A DNA stretch of 64,000 bases from an uncultured Pelagibacteraceae bacterium (GCA_902556265.1 CACDVM010000001.1:1-64000); one strand, 5' to 3'. Positions 8,614-17,215 are shown, counted from the stretch's first letter. Numbers and translations: made by a program. Notes: generated by a model not told the origin, from the letters alone.

Positions 8614-9832
8614 AGAAATAGATCTTAGCTTAGAACGAGTTAAGCTTCTCTGCAATAAATTAGGTAATCCTCAAGATAAAATTAAAGCAATATCAGTGGT
8701 AGGTACTAATGGTAAACAATCTACCATCAATGCGATTTTTGCAATTTTAAAAGAAGCAAAAATTAGATGCAATGTATATTCGAGCCCGCATATACAAAGA
8801 ATTAATGAAAGGTTTATTTTTAATAATAAAGAATTAGAGGATGAAAAATTAGCTTTTTTATTTGAAGAAGTTGAAAAAATTAACGACAATCAACCAATAA
8901 CATTTTTTGAAATATTAACGGCATGTTATTTTTTTGAGGCAGCAAAATATCCAGAAAATATAAATTTAATAGAGGCAGGTTTATTTCATAGATTTGATGC
9001 AACTAATATTTTGAAAAAAAACCTCGCAAGTATTGTTACATCAATTAGTAAAGATCATTTAGATTGGCTCCCTAAAAATGAACAAACAATTGAAAAAATT
9101 GTTTATGAAAAAACATCCTCACTATTGCAATCAAATATAATTGTATCGAAACAAAGTTTGGTAAGCACCAAAGAGGCTATTAAAAAAACAATTTTGAAAA
9201 ATTCATCAAATAAATCATTTTTTAATGAAAATTTTAGCTATTCCAATGGAGAAAATGGATTTTTTTATTATGAAGATAAATTTGGAGGTTTAAAACTTCC
9301 TTTGCCGAATATTTTGGGACAATTTCAACTAGAGAATATTTCTACTGCAATAGCAACTCTGAGATTATTGAATATTAATATCAAAGATGATGATATCAAG
9401 AATGGAATAACAAAAATTGAAAGTATTGCCAGACTTCAGGAAATAAGATCTGGAAAATTAAAAAGATTATTAAAAAATAATAAACTATTATTAGATGGAA
9501 GTCACAATGAGGATGGTGCAAGAGTTTTAAATGAATATCTTCAAACTTTAAATTGTAACAAACATATTATTATAGGAATGATGGCTAACAAAGATCATGA
9601 AAAATATATAAGTTATTTTAAAGATATTTCCTCTTTAACAACTATAGATATTCCTGGGCAACCTAATTCTATAAATGGAAAAGATTTAAAAGAAAAATTT
9701 AAAATTATTCCAAATGTTCAATACAAAGAAAGTATTGAGCAAGCAATTGAGTCCATTATATTAAATGAAAATGATTTAGTAATTATAACTGGATCTTTGT
9801 ATTTAGCTGGTGAAATATTAAATTTGAATTAA
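8567..9832 (+). CDS. folC: Bifunctional dihydrofolate synthase / folylpolyglutamate synthase
   Basis: Mur-ligase-family enzyme that adds glutamate to dihydropteroate and to folates. The start is firm, since the first residues (LSRFLKLHPKEIDLSLERV) match the family N-terminus, even though this makes a 47-base overlap with accD. The P-loop GTNGKQST (46-53) has Gln where Gly is usual, with Lys and Ser kept. Later motifs are FFEILTACYFFEA, SKDHLDWL, LDGSHNEDGA and a short C-terminal domain. At 421 residues it has full length. It converges on trxA with a 4-base overlap. Confidence 0.93.
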   Translation: MKLQKILSRFLKLHPKEIDLSLERVKLLCNKLGNPQDKIKAISVVGTNGKQSTINAIFAILKEAKIRCNVYSSPHIQRINERFIFNNKELEDEKLAFLFEEVEKINDNQPITFFEILTACYFFEAAKYPENINLIEAGLFHRFDATNILKKNLASIVTSISKDHLDWLPKNEQTIEKIVYEKTSSLLQSNIIVSKQSLVSTKEAIKKTILKNSSNKSFFNENFSYSNGENGFFYYEDKFGGLKLPLPNILGQFQLENISTAIATLRLLNINIKDDDIKNGITKIESIARLQEIRSGKLKRLLKNNKLLLDGSHNEDGARVLNEYLQTLNCNKHIIIGMMANKDHEKYISYFKDISSLTTIDIPGQPNSINGKDLKEKFKIIPNVQYKESIEQAIESIILNENDLVIITGSLYLAGEILNLN

Positions 9833-10146
9833 ATATTTTTCTCTAAAAATTCTTTCATATTGCTTTCTGGAACTCCACCAACTTTTCTGTCTACTTCAAC
9901 GCCTTTTTTATAAATTATAACTGTGGGCACGCCTCTTATTCCTGCAGCACTACCAGTATTAATTCCTCCATCTTCAATATCTGCATAATAAAAACCAGCT
10001 TTATCTTTATATTCACCTGCTAATTTGTCCATAACTGGTTTTAAAGCTTTGCACGGACCACACCATGCAGCACTAAATTGAATTACTGAAACATCTTCAT
10101 TTTTAATTTTGCTATCAAAATCTTCATCTTTAAAATCTATAAGCAT
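9829..10146 (-). CDS. trxA: Thioredoxin
   Basis: General disulfide reductase of the cytoplasm. The 105-residue protein has the WCGPC active site (28-32), a buried acidic residue near the start (DFKDEDF) and the conserved cis-proline in GVPTVIIYKKG. It is the last gene of the rmuC-nuclease-sbcB-trxA run on this strand, 34 bases after sbcB. This differs from its frequent place next to addA in other Alphaproteobacteria, though the link to a nuclease gene is similar. Confidence 0.95.
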   Translation of the reverse strand: MLIDFKDEDFDSKIKNEDVSVIQFSAAWCGPCKALKPVMDKLAGEYKDKAGFYYADIEDGGINTGSAAGIRGVPTVIIYKKGVEVDRKVGGVPESNMKEFLEKNI

Positions 10147-10180
10147 AAAAGTTATTTATAATTATTATTGTTAAAGTCAA

Positions 10181-11617
10181 CTATGCAATTTCATATTTTT
10201 TTTCAATTGACATAATAAATTGATTAATTTCATCCAATTTTTTCAATTCTTCTTCGTCATCTCTATTTGATGCTTGGTCTCTTAGATAATCTATTTCAGT
10301 ATAAGCCATATTTACTGTTTGCCATTTTTCTTTATTTTTGCTTAAGATCCTTCTCGCTATTTCACTTTTGATATTTTTATATAAATCAGGGGGTAAAATT
10401 TGCGGTGCCTCTTGATATATAATTTTTTGTCCAAACCAACTACATCTTTTATCTTGAAATTTGTCTAATAGTCTCAATTTATCTTCCCACGATGAGCTAT
10501 GCCATGTTTTGAACAAAGCTGTGTCTTTGTTTGGAATAAATTTTTCGTACAAAGTTTCTTCGGGTAATAGATCCTCTTGGGTTTTAGTTTGTTCTTTTTC
10601 TTCTGCAGCTTCCCTATTTATAATTTGAATATTTTTACAAAAGTTTTCACTATTTCTCACTAAATGTGCTCTCTTTTTAATCGTCTCTAAATCTAAGTCT
10701 AAATAGGGTTTTTGTTTTAAAGCGAACTCTTTATCCAAAACTACTGGAGCTTTATTTGTCTTTAAGACTCTCAGCGCTTTTGGGCTAATTTTTTTTAATG
10801 TGTCCCTTAATTGATTGACTGATAGATTTAATAAAGGTTCTGGATCTCTTCTTAAATCCCAAAGATATCCCCAAGACGCATAAGAAGGATGAAAAGCATA
10901 CTTTGGATGCAAAGTACAAGCAAGATACATCATGTTTCTACCTTTTACATTTTCAAAAATAGAATAAACTCCATCATTTGTTAAAAGTGTTTCAACACTG
11001 GATTTTGTTGATGTTTTAAGAAATTTGTCCCAATTTTCTTTGTGCTTATCTTTTATAATTCTAAGAACACGCACAGAATTTAAAGCATCAACGTAAGCTG
11101 TATGACTCGCCGAAGTATCAAAACCCTGCATTCTAGATAATGATTCTAATGCAAGACTTGGGTTGCCTGCTTCTGTTAGTTCTGTTTTTAAAGTCTCAGG
11201 ATTTAACGTTTGAGCTGCTCTTGCTATATGAAGACCATCGTGTTCTTGGTTAGGTGAAGAATGAGTGACATACGGGTATCGATTTCCTTTAAAAAAATTA
11301 AAATGGAACATTCTTCTATCAAAATTTAGGTTTGACCAGCCCATAAACATCGCAGGAGCACATTTCGAGAAGAAATTCTCAACAGCACCTAAGAAATCAT
11401 AATGTGAATAATTACCCTTGGTTAATAAATCTATACTTGTTGAATTAACAAGTAACGCTTTGGCTGAAGGGACTTCTCCCTCAGGCATACGCCCCCGAAT
11501 GTTTAACTTTCCAATTTCTTTTAAATTCTTGTCAACAACAACTGCTCCAACTTCAATTATTGAGCCCCAAATAGTGCTGTTAGTTGTTTCTGTATCGTAA
11601 ATTACAATTTTATCCAT
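10181..11617 (-). CDS. sbcB: Exodeoxyribonuclease I
   Basis: Degrades single-stranded DNA 3' to 5' in recombination and mismatch repair. The DEDDh exonuclease core is visible: YDTET (Asp8, Glu10), GWSNLNFDRRMF with its Asp, and SHTAYVDA with His and Asp five residues apart. The SH3-like and C-terminal helical parts follow (YLWDLRRDPEPL, and APQILPPDLYKNIKSEIARR). Length (478) matches the family. It begins 11 bases after the upstream nuclease gene, so they share a transcript. Confidence 0.93.
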   Translation of the reverse strand: MDKIVIYDTETTNSTIWGSIIEVGAVVVDKNLKEIGKLNIRGRMPEGEVPSAKALLVNSTSIDLLTKGNYSHYDFLGAVENFFSKCAPAMFMGWSNLNFDRRMFHFNFFKGNRYPYVTHSSPNQEHDGLHIARAAQTLNPETLKTELTEAGNPSLALESLSRMQGFDTSASHTAYVDALNSVRVLRIIKDKHKENWDKFLKTSTKSSVETLLTNDGVYSIFENVKGRNMMYLACTLHPKYAFHPSYASWGYLWDLRRDPEPLLNLSVNQLRDTLKKISPKALRVLKTNKAPVVLDKEFALKQKPYLDLDLETIKKRAHLVRNSENFCKNIQIINREAAEEKEQTKTQEDLLPEETLYEKFIPNKDTALFKTWHSSSWEDKLRLLDKFQDKRCSWFGQKIIYQEAPQILPPDLYKNIKSEIARRILSKNKEKWQTVNMAYTEIDYLRDQASNRDDEEELKKLDEINQFIMSIEKKYEIA

Positions 11618-11628
11618 TTTTTATAGTT

Positions 11629-12309
11629 TTAATTATTCATTTCATTAAATTTTTTTAATCTTCCCAAAAATAAATTTTGATAAGTTACCAACTCAGAGCT
11701 TTGAATTTTAAATTCTTGAAATAAATTATCTACTGTGCAAACAAGTATAACACAAGCAGTGATATTAGATTTATACACAACATTATGGGCTAAAGAATAA
11801 GCTGCAGTTTGTAGTAGCCAAGAATCTATGTACTCAACTTTTTTAGGTTTATTGGATTGTTTAAAATCAATTATCGTTTCTTTTCCCTCATATACCCCAA
11901 TACAATCAGCAGTGCCTGCATACATCCCTGGATAATAAAGGGTGCACTCAGTTCCATATATTTCTTCTAGTCTATTATTTAAACCTTTTTCAATTATTTT
12001 TTTTGCCATCATCTTGTATTGTTCTTTATCATCAAAAAAAGTTAAATTTTCTCTTCCTAACAAAAATGACTCTAAATAGTTATGCATCTGTGAACCTCTG
12101 CTACTTGCGGCTTTTGTAATCGCTTCAGCTTCCTTATGTCCAGTTCTTTCTCTCCAGTTAGCTAATGCAGCTTTATCCTCTTCTGATTTTGTGGCATCAA
12201 GAATTGATGTAACGCTAGGTAATTTTTTCTCTCCTAATAAATATCTTCTAATTCCACCTTCTGTTGTTCTTGATGATGTTGGATAATTATATTTCTTATT
12301 CCACTGCAT
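11629..12309 (-). CDS. PD-(D/E)XK nuclease of the RecB/MGME1-like type
   Basis: Predicted DNA exonuclease; the exact substrate is unknown. RecB-type nuclease motifs appear in order: RGSQMHNYLE with His76, AGTAD with Asp135, IIDFKQS with Asp148 and Lys150, and QTAAY (167-171), which is the Q-x3-Y motif. The arrangement resembles mitochondrial MGME1 and phage exonucleases. I chose the ATG at 12309 (227 residues). An upstream ATG at 12414 would overlap rmuC by 68 bases and add a Lys/Phe-rich stretch with no recognisable feature. It lies between rmuC and sbcB, which points to a role in DNA repair or turnover. Confidence 0.82.
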   Translation of the reverse strand: MQWNKKYNYPTSSRTTEGGIRRYLLGEKKLPSVTSILDATKSEEDKAALANWRERTGHKEAEAITKAASSRGSQMHNYLESFLLGRENLTFFDDKEQYKMMAKKIIEKGLNNRLEEIYGTECTLYYPGMYAGTADCIGVYEGKETIIDFKQSNKPKKVEYIDSWLLQTAAYSLAHNVVYKSNITACVILVCTVDNLFQEFKIQSSELVTYQNLFLGRLKKFNEMNN

Positions 12310-12346
12310 GTGATTTCTTATAATCGGTATTTTTGGAAAAAAGAAA

Positions 12347-13438
12347 TTAATTTTTAAGCTGTTTATTTCTTTCAACAAATTTTTCCACGTTTTCTGATTG
12401 AACAGCTTTCTCAACCTGCTCGGGATCTTTTATATTTTCTAAAGTTCTACTTATTGATCTTGCATCAGTGCCAAACTTATCTACGACGCTCATTGCTTCT
12501 TCTAATTTTTTTCTTAGTGTAATTATATTATCAAAATGTTTTCCAAATCTTGTGGTGATAGTTTTTAAATGATTATATATTTCTGTAGCTCCTTTTTGTA
12601 CTTTTAATGATTGAAAGCCCATATGCAAGGATTGTAAATAAGCCGAGAGAGTATTAGGACCACAAATTACTATTTTATATTTTTTCATTAATTCCTGAGT
12701 TAATAATTCCTTAGTACTTGGATCTTGATATTCAGTTAATTCTTTATAAAGACTTTCAGTAGGTGCATATACTATTGCAAAATCAGTAGTTTTAGGTGGA
12801 ACAATATATTTTTCCATGACACTTTTTGCTTTAGCCTTAAATGCACTTGCCAATTTTGTTCTAGCATCAGCAACAGCTTTTTTATCATCTGCATCATAAG
12901 CATCAGTGATTACTTTGAATTTTTCCACTGGAAAATGACTATCTACTGGAACCAAAACATCTCCTTGTAGCTTGATTGCAAATTCTACATTTTCACTGGT
13001 ATCTTCTTTCATCTTCACATTTGTCATGAATTGAGATGCGGGTAATAAATCTTTAATTAAAGCATCCAGTGAAAACTCCGCGAGTGTTCCATATTTTTTT
13101 ACGCCTGCTAAGATTTTAGTAATTCCCTCTTGGCTTTGATTTAACAATTGCACCTGCTGATTAAAATTACCAACTTTTTCATCTACTTTAGTTAAGGCTT
13201 CAGTCATATCTTTAGTTACACCAGTTGAAAGTACATTAAATGATGTCGACATTGAGCCTAAAGATGTATTGATTGTAGTGTTTAAACTATCTTTCAATCG
13301 AACTATTTCAGCATTCAAATTTGCTATTTCTTCTGCTTCTTTGTTCTCATTCTTTGATTTAGATCTGATATTTAAATATAAAATTGCCAATGTTGCCACC
13401 AGCAATAAAACTAAGGTAATTAATAAAATTGTGTCCAT
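12347..13438 (-). CDS. rmuC: DNA recombination protein RmuC
   Basis: RmuC limits inversions at short inverted repeats and is thought to be a membrane-anchored nuclease. The 363-residue protein begins with one transmembrane helix (about 4-24), continues with a coiled coil (about 35-105), then the RmuC domain with VPVDSHFPVEKF, APTESLYKEL, GPNTLSAYLQSL and a C-terminal helical part. It heads the operon with the PD-(D/E)XK nuclease, sbcB and trxA, and is divergent from the small membrane-protein gene at 13469. Confidence 0.93.
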   Translation of the reverse strand: MDTILLITLVLLLVATLAILYLNIRSKSKNENKEAEEIANLNAEIVRLKDSLNTTINTSLGSMSTSFNVLSTGVTKDMTEALTKVDEKVGNFNQQVQLLNQSQEGITKILAGVKKYGTLAEFSLDALIKDLLPASQFMTNVKMKEDTSENVEFAIKLQGDVLVPVDSHFPVEKFKVITDAYDADDKKAVADARTKLASAFKAKAKSVMEKYIVPPKTTDFAIVYAPTESLYKELTEYQDPSTKELLTQELMKKYKIVICGPNTLSAYLQSLHMGFQSLKVQKGATEIYNHLKTITTRFGKHFDNIITLRKKLEEAMSVVDKFGTDARSISRTLENIKDPEQVEKAVQSENVEKFVERNKQLKN

Positions 13439-13468
13439 GATTCGTAAGTTGTATTATAAAGGTTTTTT

Positions 13469-13600
13469 ATGGAATTATATCTTATTTTAAAAATTATACT
13501 TGTAATTGGAATTTTAGTGACACTTTATGCAATATTAAGAAATTTAGATATTATCAAAATAATCCTCGTTTATTTTAAGGATAAATTATTTGGAAAGTAA
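13469..13600 (+). CDS. Probable small membrane protein (43 residues)
   Basis: The frame starts at ATG 13469 and stops at TAA 13598-13600. An AAAGG sequence lies six bases before the ATG, a good ribosome site for this genome. The product has one hydrophobic helix of about 20 residues (LKIILVIGILVTLYAIL), then a second short hydrophobic stretch and a basic end (FKDKLFGK). It fills the gap between rmuC and hisG and overlaps the hisG stop by 15 bases tail to tail. I do not recognise the family. A chance frame is possible. Confidence 0.45.
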   Translation: MELYLILKIILVIGILVTLYAILRNLDIIKIILVYFKDKLFGK

Positions 13601-14272
13601 TTGAATTAATTTCTTTAATCCTTTTTTTTTTGAATTTTTCTTTGATGTAAAAATACATGCTTGAGACTTGAGAATTTCACCATCTTTTAAAACTCTCAAA
13701 TTATTAGCTTTTAAAGTTTCACCTGTTGAACTGATATCAGTGATTAATTCTGCTGATCCAGTAAAAGGATAAGCTTCAGTTGCACCAAGGCTATCAACTA
13801 GTCTAAATTGGGTGACACCTTTTGAAAATAAAAATTCTCTTGTTAGATTTGGATATTTTGTTGCAACTCTTAATCTCTTTTTCTTTTTGTCTCTAAATTC
13901 AAATGCAATCTCTTCAAGATCAGCTATTGTTTGAACATCAATCCAAGGATCAGGAATAGCAACAACTAAATCAGCTTTTCCAAAGCTTAATTTTTTATTT
14001 ACATTAATTTTCTTTTGAGTATTAATTTCACTTTCTTTGAATAGATCGTACCCTGAAAAACCAATATCTAAAGAATTATCACCTAATCTCCCTATAATTT
14101 CTCTTGCGTGTAGAAATAAAATTTTTATATTTTTATTGTTCTTAATTGAACCAATTAAATCTCTCTCTCCTCTTTCTGAAATAAGATTTAATTTTTTCTT
14201 TTTAAAAACCTTTAAAACATCTTTTTTTAATCTACCTTTGCTTGGAATTCCTATGTTTATTATATTATCCAT
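13586..14272 (-). CDS. hisG: ATP phosphoribosyltransferase, short (HisG-S) form
   Basis: First step of histidine synthesis, joining ATP and PRPP. The 228 residues match the short form, which lacks the C-terminal regulatory domain and works only with HisZ. The start GIPSKGRL, the middle DIGFSGYDL and the PRPP loop ADLITD-like segment (AELITDISSTGETL) are clear. It follows hisZ by two bases and is the last gene of the tRNA-His-hisS-hisZ-hisG run. Histidine feedback presumably acts through HisZ, as known for the family. Confidence 0.94.
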   Translation of the reverse strand: MDNIINIGIPSKGRLKKDVLKVFKKKKLNLISERGERDLIGSIKNNKNIKILFLHAREIIGRLGDNSLDIGFSGYDLFKESEINTQKKINVNKKLSFGKADLVVAIPDPWIDVQTIADLEEIAFEFRDKKKKRLRVATKYPNLTREFLFSKGVTQFRLVDSLGATEAYPFTGSAELITDISSTGETLKANNLRVLKDGEILKSQACIFTSKKNSKKKGLKKLIQLLSK

Positions 14273-14274
14273 GA

Positions 14275-15327
14275 TTAGTAATTAAAGTTAAAGGCAGCTC
14301 CTACTGCTGAGACTTTTGTTTTAGAACCTAGATCAGAAATTAATTGATCATATCTACCTCCATTAATAATATTCTTAATTTTATTATTAGATTTAATATC
14401 AATTTTAAAAACCATTCCTGTGTAATATTCAAGTTGTCTTCCAAAGGACGTTGAAAAAATTACGTTTAGTTTTGAAACTTTGTTGTTTGAGATTGGAAAA
14501 TATTTTTGATCTACCACTAAATTAATTTGGTATTTTTTAAAAAATTTATTTAATTCTTTAGCAGCTTTATTTATTGGACATTTAATTTTTAAAAACTCTT
14601 TAATAATTTTAGATACATTTTTCCCCTTACTTGTACGTCTTGGGTCTTTAATTTTGTTATCAAATCTACTTAAAATTTCTTCAATAGATCTGCCAGCTAT
14701 TACTAATGATTTATTCTCTTTTAGCATTTTCAGATAACGTTTCTTGTCAACTTCAACTATTGTTGGGTCTACATCTGAATTTGTCTCTAATCTTTTTAAT
14801 AAATCGTTAAAATAATCTTCTCTCCAAAAGTGTCTATATAGTCTTAACTTCCATCTTTTTGGAATATCTAATTTTGATATTAATAGATTGAAAATTTCTA
14901 CATTTCCGAGTGTTAGTTTTCCTGAAGAGAATTTTAATTTTTTTAAAGAATCTAAAGATGTATTTATTATTTCTTTATCGTCAATTTTTTCATTTTTTGA
15001 GCCAATAATTTCAAATCCTATTTGATCTCTAATAATAGAGTCTTTTTTATTTTGAGATTTTCTATAGGCCTGTCCACTATAAAATATTTTTTCCTTTCCT
15101 TTGAAATTATTTTCTAAATATCTAAGACATGAGACTATTGTTAAATCTGGACGCAAACATAGCTCATTTCCCTTTTGATCAGTAAATGAAAAGATAAATT
15201 TTCTAAAGTTCTCGCCTGATCTTTGTACAATATGATTTGTTTCAATTACAGAAGGTAATTGAATATACTTAAATCCTTTAGACTTTACAGATCTAAGGAT
15301 TTTTTCAGATAAGTTTTTTGATTTCAT
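14275..15327 (-). CDS. hisZ: ATP phosphoribosyltransferase regulatory subunit HisZ
   Basis: A histidyl-tRNA-synthetase-like protein without the anticodon-binding domain that activates short-form HisG and carries its histidine regulation. Class II motif-like segments are visible: LRPDLTIVSCLRYL, FYSGQAYR, RDQIGFEIIG and, near the end, YYTGMVFKI with GGRYDQLI. The 350-residue length and the direct neighbours hisG and hisS support the call. It overlaps hisS by 23 bases, so the paralogous pair is translated in tandem. Confidence 0.92.
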   Translation of the reverse strand: MKSKNLSEKILRSVKSKGFKYIQLPSVIETNHIVQRSGENFRKFIFSFTDQKGNELCLRPDLTIVSCLRYLENNFKGKEKIFYSGQAYRKSQNKKDSIIRDQIGFEIIGSKNEKIDDKEIINTSLDSLKKLKFSSGKLTLGNVEIFNLLISKLDIPKRWKLRLYRHFWREDYFNDLLKRLETNSDVDPTIVEVDKKRYLKMLKENKSLVIAGRSIEEILSRFDNKIKDPRRTSKGKNVSKIIKEFLKIKCPINKAAKELNKFFKKYQINLVVDQKYFPISNNKVSKLNVIFSTSFGRQLEYYTGMVFKIDIKSNNKIKNIINGGRYDQLISDLGSKTKVSAVGAAFNFNY

Positions 15328-16699
15328 TTATCAAATTTGATTTTGGAATTGTTTGGCTGTTTTCACCCTTAACACCTTTAAGATTTTTAATAGTTACAGT
15401 ATCGTCTTTAAATTCATTTTCTCCACAAATAACCGCAACTGATAATTCACGTTTATTTGCTAGTTCAAGTTGCTTTCCTAGATTTTTTTTTGTACTTAAA
15501 AATACTTCAGCATTAATATTATTTTCTCTCAATAAATTTACAATTTCATAATAATTCTTTAGATATTTTTGATCCATTACACAAACTAAAACTGGTTTTT
15601 GATCCTCTACTTTAATTTGATCTAGCTGCATTAATGCAAATAGTAATCGATCAACTCCAAAACTAATTCCAGTCCCAGGAACATCAACGCCTCTAAATCT
15701 TGAAATAAGTTTAGCATATGAGCCTCCAGAACAGATGCTGCCCAATTCAATTTCCTTATCTTTATTGTTGGTGACTTTAAAATCTAAGTTGGTCTCAACA
15801 ATAAAATCTGAATAATAAGCAAGCCCTCTTACTATAGTAAAATTTGTTTTAACTTTTTTTAAATTTGATCCGTATCCAAGAATTTCAAATACATCTTCTA
15901 ATTCTTTTATTCCTTCTTGGGATAAAGGATTTTTTAAAGTTTCTTTTAATTCTTTTAAATCTTTTATTTTTAGAAAATTTAATATTTGTGCTGCTTGATC
16001 ATCTGATAACTCAGCTCCTTTCGTAATAGCACCACTTTTGTCTTTTCTTTCTTTTTTGAGTAAATCTTCAACTCCTTTTAGACCAAATCCAGGTTTTTCG
16101 AGTTTATCTATAGCTCGAATGACTTTAGTTTGTTTTTCTTCAGAAATTTTTAATTCATCAATTAGTCCTTGGACTATTTTTCTATTACTTATATTGATGG
16201 TAAATTGATCTTTTTTTAATCCACAATCTGATAGGGTACTTGATATCAAATTACAAAGCTCTGCATTTGCTTGAGCAGGATTAACATTTCCAACAATATC
16301 AAAATCTGCTTGCATAAATTCTCTATATCGACCGTTTCCTGCTTTTTCATTTCTAAATACATTTTGAATTTGGTATCGCTTAAAGATTGATGGAAGTTCT
16401 TGGTTATTTTGAGCATAAAATCTTGCAAGTGGGCTTGAAAGATCATAACGAAGAGTTATGTTTTTGTCTCCATCTTCAAATGAGAATACATCAGACATAG
16501 GATTAGCATCATCTTCTGCCAAAAAAGATCCAATATTTTCTGCAATTTCAAACGAAGGAGTTTCAAGAGCTTCTGCTCCAAATTTAATAAAATTATTCTC
16601 AATAGCTTTTAAAAGCTTTTTTTTAAGAAGAACTTTTTTTCCCCAACGATCTTCAAATCCTGAAGGTAATCCAGGAATTAATTTATTTTCTTTATTCAT
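15305..16699 (-). CDS. hisS: Histidine-tRNA ligase
   Basis: Class II synthetase charging tRNA-His. Motif 2 (IFKRYQIQNVFRNEKAG), REFMQADFDIVG, the histidine-binding IVRGLAYYSDF (the family more often has RGLDYY or RGLEYY) and motif 3 (GTGISFGVDRLL) are present, followed by the anticodon domain (VCVMDQKY to the end). The 464 residues exceed the 424 of E. coli because of a charged central insertion. The start codon lies only six bases after the CCA end of tRNA-His, so there is no room for a Shine-Dalgarno site outside the tRNA. HisRS and its tRNA would come from one transcript. Confidence 0.95.
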   Translation of the reverse strand: MNKENKLIPGLPSGFEDRWGKKVLLKKKLLKAIENNFIKFGAEALETPSFEIAENIGSFLAEDDANPMSDVFSFEDGDKNITLRYDLSSPLARFYAQNNQELPSIFKRYQIQNVFRNEKAGNGRYREFMQADFDIVGNVNPAQANAELCNLISSTLSDCGLKKDQFTINISNRKIVQGLIDELKISEEKQTKVIRAIDKLEKPGFGLKGVEDLLKKERKDKSGAITKGAELSDDQAAQILNFLKIKDLKELKETLKNPLSQEGIKELEDVFEILGYGSNLKKVKTNFTIVRGLAYYSDFIVETNLDFKVTNNKDKEIELGSICSGGSYAKLISRFRGVDVPGTGISFGVDRLLFALMQLDQIKVEDQKPVLVCVMDQKYLKNYYEIVNLLRENNINAEVFLSTKKNLGKQLELANKRELSVAVICGENEFKDDTVTIKNLKGVKGENSQTIPKSNLINEIKKLI

Positions 16700-16705
16700 T
16701 TTTTT

Positions 16706-16780
16706 TGGTACCCGGGCTGAGAATCGAACTCAAACTTAAAGTTCCACAAACTTTCGTGCTAACCGTTACACCACCCAGGC
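16706..16780 (-). tRNA. tRNA-His (GTG)
   Basis: A complete cloverleaf: acceptor GCCTGGG/CCCGGGT, D-stem GTGT/GCAC, anticodon stem AAAGT/ACTTT around loop TTGTGGA (anticodon GTG), T-stem TTGAG/CTCAG with the canonical loop TTCGATT. The discriminator is A73 at 16709 and CCA is encoded at 16708-16706. Position -1 is T, so the extra 5' G normally needed for histidine identity is not encoded; together with A73 this is the alphaproteobacterial pattern. It sits directly upstream of hisS. Confidence 0.96.
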
Positions 16781-16816
16781 ATTCCTTGTTTTTATATTAT
16801 TTTTGTATGGATTAAA

Positions 16817-16848
16817 ATTATATTATAAATAAATAGCCTATAGGCTAT
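16817..16848 (-). promoter_or_regulatory. Putative promoter and palindromic operator of the tRNA-His/hisS operon
   Basis: A perfect 16-base palindrome, ATAGCCTATAGGCTAT, covers 16833-16848. Reading on the minus strand it is followed by two overlapping TATAAT boxes (16827-16822 and 16822-16817), which would place transcription start about 30 bases before tRNA-His. The palindrome then occupies the -35 region, and no good -35 hexamer is present. This suggests a regulator-binding site, but neither the regulator nor the start site is shown. Confidence 0.4.
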
Positions 16849-16951
16849 GGAAACAGATACTATGAGAGCTGTTTGAAGTTACTTTAAATGCAATATTTAT
16901 AATCATGATCAGTCTTTTAGACAAAAATTGAAATTATTCAACCCATAAAAG

Positions 16952-16990
16952 AAAAGGACGTCTTTCAATTTATTGAAAAAACGTCCTTTT
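16952..16990 (-). terminator. Intrinsic terminator after cspA
   Basis: A long hairpin: AAAAGGACGT (16952-16961) pairs with ACGTCCTTTT (16981-16990), and the inner TTTCAAT (16963-16969) pairs with ATTGAAA (16972-16978) around a two-base loop. On the minus strand it is followed by a T-rich run. It begins 13 bases after the cspA stop and separates cspA from the tRNA-His operon. It is the clearest terminator in the window. The remaining 100 bases up to the palindrome show no gene. Confidence 0.88.
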
Positions 16991-17002
16991 GAATTTTTAA
17001 AA

Positions 17003-17215
17003 CTAATCTATTTTTTTTAAATTTACAGCTGAGGGACCTTTTGGACCATCTTCTAAAGTAAATTCCAATTTATCTCCCTCATTAAGATATCTCATGCCTG
17101 CTGCTTTAACTGCACTAGCATGAACAAAAGCATCTTTTTCTTTATCTTCTCTTTCAATGAACCCAAATCCTTTTTTGCCATTGAACCATTTAACTGTTCC
17201 TTTTAATGTACTCAT
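17003..17215 (-). CDS. cspA: Cold-shock protein, CspA family
   Basis: A 70-residue single cold-shock domain that binds single-stranded RNA and DNA and acts as an RNA chaperone. RNP1 (KGFGFI, 15-20) and RNP2 (DAFVH, 28-32) are intact, and the start GTVKWFNGKKG is classic. It has its own promoter and terminator, unlike most genes here. An AAAGGA site precedes the ATG by 12 bases. Which member of the Csp group it is cannot be told from sequence. Confidence 0.96.
   Translation of the reverse strand: MSTLKGTVKWFNGKKGFGFIEREDKEKDAFVHASAVKAAGMRYLNEGDKLEFTLEDGPKGPSAVNLKKID

Noticed and set aside
12310-12414. N-terminal extension of the RecB-type nuclease gene
   Set aside because: It would overlap rmuC by 68 bases and adds no recognisable feature; the ATG at 12309 is enough.
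16849-16951. Small RNA between the palindrome and the cspA terminator
   Set aside because: Only a six-pair hairpin (AAACAG/CTGTTT) is visible, too weak to claim.
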